Shown here: piece by piece, positions 31,666 to 35,741 of the stretch | Layout: the number at the start of each line of letters is the position of its first letter | Numbering within the stretch: position 1 is the stretch's first letter | Virus record (IMG/VR): IMGVR_UViG_3300034375_000958 | Coordinates: 1-35,741 of that record | Source: a virus | Length of the DNA: 35,741 bases | Direction: 5' to 3' (one strand) | The notes under the pieces: generated by a model | Seen by the model: the letters and a program-made list of their open reading frames with translations, nothing else | Told to the model about the DNA's origin: nothing | Databases searched by the model: none | Translations under genes and position numbers: made by a program

Positions 31666-32145
31666 ATGGGTAAACCAATAGACAGTAGAGCATTAGCTAT
31701 ACTTAAAAAATTAAATCTTGATCAAAAAAATGAGCAAGGTGAATATAAAGCATTATGGGATTGCCACGGAACTTGGGTAATGTATCATAGATACATTGAA
31801 CAAGCAGGTGCAGAAAACGATATTAAATATCATTATAAAGAAATAGAAACTAATTCTGCTAATGGTATTGTTGTAATTAGATGTACTGCTGAACTAGTTA
31901 AAGATGGTAAATCTATATTTGTAGTTTCTTATGGTGAGTCTTCACCTAAGAATACAAAAAATGCTTATCCATATGCAATGGCAGAGAAACGTGCTTATGA
32001 TAGATGCGTTCTTAAATTGCTAGGTTTACACGGATTTGTTTATTCAGAGGATGAAATGCCTGATGAACTTAGAAACAAACCTAAAGTAAAAGCAACAAGT
32101 AATATAAAAATCATTAATCCAAAGGAGCTAAAAAATGATAAATAA
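31666..32145 (+). CDS. Putative single-strand annealing protein (Erf/Rad52-like)
   Basis: A 159-residue protein. The core (WVMYHRYIEQAG, then FVVSYGESSPKNTKNAYPYA, MAEKRAYDRCVLKLLGLHGF, VYSEDEMPD) belongs to a phage family I recall beside exonucleases and SSB genes. The A-M-A-E-K-R-A-x-D-R helix is reminiscent of the Ala-rich helix of Erf/Rad52-type annealing proteins, but the assignment is mainly from context. It would pair complementary strands after resection. Ends inside the ssb start. Confidence 0.72.
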   Translation: MGKPIDSRALAILKKLNLDQKNEQGEYKALWDCHGTWVMYHRYIEQAGAENDIKYHYKEIETNSANGIVVIRCTAELVKDGKSIFVVSYGESSPKNTKNAYPYAMAEKRAYDRCVLKLLGLHGFVYSEDEMPDELRNKPKVKATSNIKIINPKELKNDK

Positions 32146-32545
32146 AGTAATGTTAATAGGTCGTCTTGGAGCTGATCCAGAGATCAAGGAAACAAAGAAA
32201 GGAGAAGCTTTTGCAAACTTATCTTTAGCAACTAATAAAAAGTTTAAAGATCAGCAAGGCAATTGGGCAGAAAAAACTACTTGGCATAAAGTAGTTGTAT
32301 TTGATCCAAGACTTGCAGAGAATATGCAAAAGTTTGCTAAGAAGGGTACTCAGTTATATTGTGAAGGTGAATTAGAAACTAGACAATATAAAGACCTTAA
32401 CGGAAATAACAGAATTGTGACAGAGGTTGTTGTACCTCGATACACAGGCAGTATTAGATTGATTGGAGATAAATCATCTACAAAGACTACACAGTCGTCA
32501 ACAACGACTACACAGTCTGATAGTGATTTTGACGATCAATTCTAG
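32135..32545 (+). CDS. ssb: Single-stranded DNA-binding protein
   Basis: A 136-residue SSB. The OB fold (1-110) starts MINKVMLIGRLGADPEIKET and includes FANLSLATNKK, TTWHKVVVF and GTQLYCEGELETRQYKD. A Ser/Thr/Gln linker follows, and the C-terminus DSDFDDQF is the acidic tip that recruits partner proteins. It protects single strands and helps the recombination module. AAGGAG lies before the ATG. Confidence 0.95.
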   Translation: MINKVMLIGRLGADPEIKETKKGEAFANLSLATNKKFKDQQGNWAEKTTWHKVVVFDPRLAENMQKFAKKGTQLYCEGELETRQYKDLNGNNRIVTEVVVPRYTGSIRLIGDKSSTKTTQSSTTTTQSDSDFDDQF

Positions 32546-32580
32546 TAGGTTAACGTAACTCACCTTTAAGTAGTTACCTA

Positions 32581-32731
32581 ATTGTAAATTGATTACAATG
32601 TTGTGTGTATTGTAAGCAAAGGTATCTAGATACGACTAATTCGTGTACCCAGAGAAGCTAGAGTAAATTTATTCCTGGGGTAATTAGGATGATAAAAAAG
32701 CCTTTGCTTATAATCTAATTATTTTTTTTTT
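32581..32731 (+). ncRNA. Structured RNA element downstream of ssb
   Basis: A 193-base gap follows ssb. GTAAGCAAAGG (32612-32622) pairs with CCTTTGCTTAT (32701-32711), 11 bp including a G-U pair specific to plus-strand RNA. It encloses ACGA/TCGT (32632-32644), GGTA/TACC (32621-32649, competing with the closing helix by two bases) and CCCAG/CTGGG (32648-32679). Upstream, TTACAAT (32593-32599) can pair with ATTGTAA on either side (32581 or 32609), the second overlapping the closing helix. ATAATCTAATTAT and ten T residues follow at 32710-32731. Switch-like leader or small RNA; TATAAT at 32709 could also be a promoter. Confidence 0.55.
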
Positions 32732-32738
32732 CGGTGAG

Positions 32739-33047
32739 GTGACTGATACCGAATATCATACTAGATTCTATAGTATGAAAACTATATTAAGCTTAAAAGA
32801 TATATTTAAACAAAGACAAGTTAGCAATGATGAAGTCATAACTATTTATGATAATATTGCAGACACAGTTACAATAGATCTTTTAAGAGGTAAGGGTATT
32901 GATGCCGCACAGGTTGCTTTAGCTTCCAACATTATGAGCCTTGCTGCTAGTTATAATAATAGAAAATTTGCCATAGATTTACTACAAGGTGCATTAGCAG
33001 AGCTAGAATCTGAACACTTTGTAGAAAATGGCGGTAGATTGTCATAA
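32739..33047 (+). CDS. Last early protein, unknown; start uncertain
   Basis: A reading frame of up to 102 residues from a GTG at 32739; the ATG at 32775 (90 residues) is an alternative. Neither has a well-placed ribosome site, so translation may depend on the structured region upstream. The helical sequence (ILSLKDIFKQRQVSNDEVIT, VALASNIMSLAASYNNRKFA, IDLLQGALAELESEHF) looks like a real soluble protein. No family recognised. It ends at the convergent terminator. Confidence 0.65.
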   Translation: MTDTEYHTRFYSMKTILSLKDIFKQRQVSNDEVITIYDNIADTVTIDLLRGKGIDAAQVALASNIMSLAASYNNRKFAIDLLQGALAELESEHFVENGGRLS

Positions 33048-33093
33048 ACCCCCTAAATTTTAACATCTTATTTTAAGGGTACTTGGGTATAGG

Positions 33094-33136
33094 AAAAGCC
33101 TATTTCGTCAATTCTGAGGCTTCTCAGAGCCTTTTT
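33094..33136. terminator. Bidirectional terminator between early and late operons
   Basis: On the plus strand AGGCT (33117-33121) and AGCCT (33128-33132) form a short stem followed by TTTTT. On the minus strand AAGCCT and AGGCTT (33117-33122 with 33096-33101) form a 6-bp stem followed by TTTTCC. The shared arm serves both directions. Convergent genes end here, the plus-strand stop at 33047 and the minus-strand stop at 33108. Confidence 0.75.
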
Positions 33137-33290
33137 CGTGGTCATTTTTGTAGCATATATAGTGAGCTTTGCTCTTATCTGCAAAAATTACAAAACTTTC
33201 AGTATTGACCATATCCTTGCCACAATGTTTGCAAGGCCCAATATCAATTATAATTTGTCTTTTAGATTTCTTCCAAGTTTTTTTTTTCAT
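33108..33290 (-). CDS. Small zinc-ribbon-like protein
   Basis: A 60-residue protein. A basic N-terminus (MKKKTWKKSKRQ) is followed by CKHCGKDM and, 20 residues on, YICYKND, giving C-x2-C ... C with a nearby His as possible zinc ligands. Only three Cys are seen, so zinc binding is probable rather than certain. GGAGGTTACAT precedes the ATG. Unknown function, last gene of the late strand. Confidence 0.72.
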   Translation of the reverse strand: MKKKTWKKSKRQIIIDIGPCKHCGKDMVNTESFVIFADKSKAHYICYKNDHEKGSEKPQN

Positions 33291-33390
33291 TATGTAACCT
33301 CCAATATTCAGTTACTTGTTTCCATTCACATTCTTCATTTTCTTGATTGTAATCGTATTCTTGAAAAGAACCTTCGTTAATAAATTCCAT
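33262..33390 (-). CDS. Possible small acidic protein
   Basis: A 42-residue frame from the ATG at 33390 that ends inside the zinc-ribbon gene. Acidic and aromatic (MEFINEGSFQEYDYNQENEE, CEWKQVTEYWRLHNE). Its ribosome site (AAGAAGTAA) is weak. It fills the otherwise empty gap between two late genes, and its composition looks coding, but nothing else supports it. Confidence 0.42.
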   Translation of the reverse strand: MEFINEGSFQEYDYNQENEECEWKQVTEYWRLHNEKKNLEEI

Positions 33391-33400
33391 TTACTTCTTG

Positions 33401-33778
33401 TTATTTCTTTTTAAGCAAATCCATTCCTGGTTTCAAACCATATATGCTGCTGAAAATTCCTAACACTAACCACTTATAAAATTCTGGGAAGTTATTAAAG
33501 TAATGAAAAAATAAATCTAATTTTTCTTTAGCTTCCGGATCTCCACTAAATATACTCCAGGCTAAAATTATAATTGGCAAAACAACTATTATAAGGACAA
33601 GCTCGTCTTTCCATCCTTGATTGTTATTATCCATAACAGCTTTTTGATATTCAATTTCACCTTTAGCAACACGTTCCATATAGTTACGTTCAGCTAAAGA
33701 TTCTAATCTTTTAGATTCTTGTCTATTATTAAAGACATCAACTCCAGTTTTAAGAAGTGTAGGTAATAAGTTCCACAT
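33401..33778 (-). CDS. Holin-like protein (3-TM GTA-holin type)
   Basis: A 125-residue protein. The N-terminal half is a charged helix (NRQESKRLESLAERNYMERV), then WKDELVLIIVVLPIIILAWS (about 56-75) and YKWLVLGIFSSIYGLK (about 102-117) are membrane segments. This layout, with W.DE before the first span and P.FYKW before the second, fits the DUF3154 / GTA-holin family. It would form the inner-membrane lesion that releases the endolysin encoded just upstream. Confidence 0.78.
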   Translation of the reverse strand: MWNLLPTLLKTGVDVFNNRQESKRLESLAERNYMERVAKGEIEYQKAVMDNNNQGWKDELVLIIVVLPIIILAWSIFSGDPEAKEKLDLFFHYFNNFPEFYKWLVLGIFSSIYGLKPGMDLLKKK

Positions 33779-33779
33779 A

Positions 33780-34166
33780 TTAATATTTCCATACGTTAGG
33801 TCTTACTACATACTTTTGATCTATATCTACTGTAAGCCAATCAAGATGAGTAAATGTTTTTGCAATACCTATACCAGTAGGTTTAGGTTCATAATGTAAT
33901 GCAAAGTCTATTAGTTTATATTGTAATTGTGGTGTAGTAGAAATATCAATTGCTAATCCGCTAGTGTGTGGGCCATCTGTACCTGTGCTGCTAACAGCAT
34001 TGTTATGTTCACCACATCTATATCCAGAATTAATTTTTACCGACTCACCTATATGATCTCTCCAAGCTTGAATAAAATCAAGAACAACTTCTTGCATTTT
34101 ATTTTTGCCACAGTGAGAACAATTAAATTCTTTTTCAGAAAAATTTTTGTACTTGCTATAATCCAT
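33780..34166 (-). CDS. Endolysin, peptidase M15 family
   Basis: A 128-residue protein of the M15 D-Ala-D-Ala / L-Ala-D-Glu peptidase family. INSGYRCGEHNNAVSS (45-60), GPHTSGLAIDIS (65-76) and FTHLDW (105-110) hold the zinc ligands H67, D74 and H107 and the catalytic acid region D109. N-terminal FNCSHCGKNKM is an extra Cys pair. It cuts peptidoglycan cross-bridges at lysis. No signal peptide, so release depends on the holin. Overlaps the upstream phosphoesterase gene by 11 bases. Confidence 0.92.
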   Translation of the reverse strand: MDYSKYKNFSEKEFNCSHCGKNKMQEVVLDFIQAWRDHIGESVKINSGYRCGEHNNAVSSTGTDGPHTSGLAIDISTTPQLQYKLIDFALHYEPKPTGIGIAKTFTHLDWLTVDIDQKYVVRPNVWKY

Positions 34167-34923
34167 ATTGTTTTTCCAATCTATCCATAGATATAAACTG
34201 GCTCTCTTGTATATGGTTATCCCAGATACCGAGTTCTACAATTCCCCAAGACCAACCAGTTAGATTTAACTTAGCATAATCTTCAACGTGATTAAAAGGC
34301 AACGCACAACCTACATTTACAACTCGTACATAATTTTTATCTCCTATCTTTGGAGCTTTCCAATCTCTAAATTTATGAGTGTGTCCGAAGACAATATCAT
34401 TAGTAGCATCATTAGCTACTTGTACTTCGCAATTTTTACCACCATACTCTTTACCCATAATGTTAAGAGGACAGTGTGTAAATGAAACACCTGCTATATT
34501 TTTAAATGCTCCATAAGGAGATCGTTTCCAATTACGTTTATCAAATGAATCGTGTAATTCTTTTTTCATCATACCTGCTATCTCTGGTATGTTTTCTTCA
34601 AACTTATAAACTCTTTGTTCGTGGTTACCGAATGTTACGTGTCTAGGTATTCTGTCATTGTCTATATACTTGTCTAATAAATCTATAGAATTTCTCATAG
34701 AATTTATGTCAACCATATAGGCATCTTTTAATTTTCCTGCTTGGGAAGAATTTTTTTGAAAAAAACTTAAGCTATCAAATGATGCCCAATCACCAATTTG
34801 TATTATGTAATCTGGCTCAGATTGTTTAATGTATTTACCAATCCATTTAAATCTATCTTGAGATATATGAGGTGAGTCGTGTGCATCACCTATTACTATT
34901 ACTCTGTGTCCTTTAAATGACAT
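34156..34923 (-). CDS. Calcineurin-like metallophosphoesterase
   Basis: A 255-residue protein with the full motif set: GDAHDSPH (D13, H15), IQIGDWASFD (D45), FGNHEQR (N100, H101), FTHCPL (H150) and FGHTHK (H181, H183). A di-metal site for cleaving phosphodiester or phosphomonoester bonds is therefore intact. Substrate unknown; such enzymes are frequent in marine phages. It lies in the lysis block between the secreted small protein and the endolysin, with overlaps on both sides. Confidence 0.92.
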   Translation of the reverse strand: MSFKGHRVIVIGDAHDSPHISQDRFKWIGKYIKQSEPDYIIQIGDWASFDSLSFFQKNSSQAGKLKDAYMVDINSMRNSIDLLDKYIDNDRIPRHVTFGNHEQRVYKFEENIPEIAGMMKKELHDSFDKRNWKRSPYGAFKNIAGVSFTHCPLNIMGKEYGGKNCEVQVANDATNDIVFGHTHKFRDWKAPKIGDKNYVRVVNVGCALPFNHVEDYAKLNLTGWSWGIVELGIWDNHIQESQFISMDRLEKQYGL

Positions 34924-35125
34924 TATCTTCCTTGCACATAAATTTTGTAGCCAATCTAAATTCTTCTACATTATTATTATCTTGATCTGCAAGGATTAAA
35001 ATACTTGTTTTGTAAGCGTCTTCAACGCACTCCTTCCAAGTGTTGTATGCTAATGGTGATTGTATTGGAGCTGTACATTCATTACTTAAAAATGAACAAA
35101 GCCACAATGTTAAAAAAAATTTCAT
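34913..35125 (-). CDS. Small exported protein with conserved cysteines
   Basis: A 70-residue protein. MKFFLTLWLCSFLSNECTAP looks like a short signal peptide, followed by a mature part of about 50 residues with Cys (KECVEDAYKTS, FMCKEDN). Similar small exported proteins are familiar from marine phage lysis regions. A periplasmic role at lysis, possibly spanin-related, is inferred from position; there is no clear lipobox. Confidence 0.75.
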   Translation of the reverse strand: MKFFLTLWLCSFLSNECTAPIQSPLAYNTWKECVEDAYKTSILILADQDNNNVEEFRLATKFMCKEDNVI

Positions 35126-35364
35126 TTAAAAGAAAAAAAACCAATAACAGCAGTTGCTAGAGAACCTATAAAAACTAATGCTGCTACTATTCCTTTTCCT
35201 TTTGATACTGAATCTTTTAATTCAGCTACTTCTTTTCTTAATTCGTCAATAGACTTAATAAGAGTTTTCATTCTTTCAGCACAAATTTTTTCGTGCGAAG
35301 AAAGTCTAATACCTAATGATTGTTGTGCAATATTAGTTACAGTAGCTGATTTTCTTTTTTTCAT
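35122..35364 (-). CDS. Coiled-coil membrane protein, lysis-associated
   Basis: An 80-residue protein. A basic N-terminus (MKKRKSATVTN), a segment SLGIRLSSHEKICAERMKTL, a coiled-coil helix (SIDELRKEVAELKDSVSKGK) and a C-terminal membrane span (IVAALVFIGSLATAVIGFF). This coiled coil plus C-terminal span resembles XhlA-type proteins near phage lysis genes. It probably works with the holin and endolysin. Start overlaps the upstream stop by one base (TAATG). Confidence 0.78.
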   Translation of the reverse strand: MKKRKSATVTNIAQQSLGIRLSSHEKICAERMKTLIKSIDELRKEVAELKDSVSKGKGIVAALVFIGSLATAVIGFFSFK

Positions 35365-35513
35365 TATTCTGGATCTTTTTTAATGTTATTAAAAACATCA
35401 TTATAAAAGTCTTTCCAAAAGTTAATAATTTTTTGGTTATACTTATTAATGTTTTGTTTAACTGTCTTGTAAGAATACATATCCTCCCAAGATTTAAACC
35501 AATTATCAAACAT
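35364..35513 (-). CDS. Small aromatic-rich protein
   Basis: A 49-residue protein from the ATG at 35513 with strong AAAGGAG upstream, ending in TAATG. It is rich in Phe, Trp, Tyr, Asn and Lys (MFDNWFKSWEDMYSYKTVKQ, then KIINFWKDFYNDVFNN), an amphipathic helix. Ribosome site and coupling support coding. Unknown function; it sits between the fibre and lysis modules. Confidence 0.7.
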   Translation of the reverse strand: MFDNWFKSWEDMYSYKTVKQNINKYNQKIINFWKDFYNDVFNNIKKDPE

Positions 35514-35516
35514 AGT

Positions 35517-35741
35517 TTACTCCTTTGTTATTAATTCCCAATTTTGTATTGTTTCATTCCACTTATAATCTTGACCATCATTAGGATATGCAACAGGTGC
35601 TTCCCAAAGACAAGTATCTTCGTTTAGAATCCAGCTATTAAAATGTTTAGGTGGAATAAATGCGTCTCTTGCTTGGTCATATTTATAACCAATACCAGCA
35701 AAGTTTTTTCTAATTGTACTATTGTATGAAGTTTGTTTCCA
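35517..35741 (-). CDS. Fibre-associated small protein, C-terminal fragment cut by window edge
   Basis: Reading leftward from the right edge, 74 residues remain: WKQTSYNSTIRKNFAGIG, then FNSWILNEDTCLWEAPVAYP and KWNETIQNWELITKE. This matches residues 44-114 of the protein at 1447-1791. Together with the 18-codon start at 1-54, it would be one gene lacking about 25 codons compared with the paralogue. The frame is kept across the junction. The missing part may be absent from the assembly or truly deleted. Confidence 0.85.
   Translation of the reverse strand, partial: WKQTSYNSTIRKNFAGIGYKYDQARDAFIPPKHFNSWILNEDTCLWEAPVAYPNDGQDYKWNETIQNWELITKE

Noticed and set aside
33138-33380. Plus-strand frame of 80 residues opposite the zinc-ribbon gene
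   Set aside because: It begins beyond the terminator of the early operon, has no ribosome site, and is antisense to a better supported gene.

Overview
The window looks like a nearly complete genome of a short-tailed (T7-like architecture) phage of the HTVC010P type that infects SAR11/Pelagibacter-like marine bacteria. This is inferred from strongly AT-rich coding sequence, compact overlapping genes, a podovirus structural set (TerL, portal, scaffold, capsid, two tail tubular proteins, three internal virion proteins, T7 gp17-type fibre), glycine-rich marine-phage fibres, and the absence of recognisable DNA or RNA polymerase, primase, helicase and integrase genes. No database search was possible; family names are from memory of motifs.

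Layout. The late genes lie on the minus strand. From a divergent control region (about 24.66-25.09 kb) they run leftward: TerS, a PDDEXK nuclease, TerL, a cluster of small very basic proteins, portal, scaffold, capsid, tail tubes, internal virion proteins and fibres, to base 1. The two window edges fall in the same small fibre-associated gene (N-terminus at 1-54, C-terminus at 35517-35741). The molecule is therefore probably circular or circularly permuted, with the late operon continuing from 35741 down to 33108 through the lysis cassette (coiled-coil membrane protein, secreted small protein, metallophosphoesterase, M15 endolysin, 3-TM holin-like protein). About 75 bases may be missing at the junction.

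The early genes lie on the plus strand from 25091 to 33047. First comes a two-gene unit behind a long, unusually structured leader RNA, closed by a UUCG terminator. Then follow many small proteins (membrane microproteins, a ribbon-helix-helix protein, DUF3846-, DUF6915- and DUF6878-like proteins), two Cro/CI-type HTH proteins, a MazG-like protein, and a recombination module (YqaJ exonuclease, winged-helix protein, putative annealing protein, SSB). Early and late units converge on a bidirectional terminator near 33.1 kb.

Function. Early products probably take over the host and feed host-dependent, recombination-driven replication. Late products package, assemble and lyse. Stop-start overlaps of the form TAATG link many late genes.

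Most interesting are several apparently structured RNA elements, unlike the AT-rich background: the early leader at 24757-25086, an H-type pseudoknot candidate at 25808-25855, a closed multi-helix element after ssb at 32581-32731, and a hairpin cluster beside terS at 24199-24266. Also notable are a recurrent ACGCACATTAAA-like motif and a tandem duplication of a glycine-rich fibre plus small-protein module.
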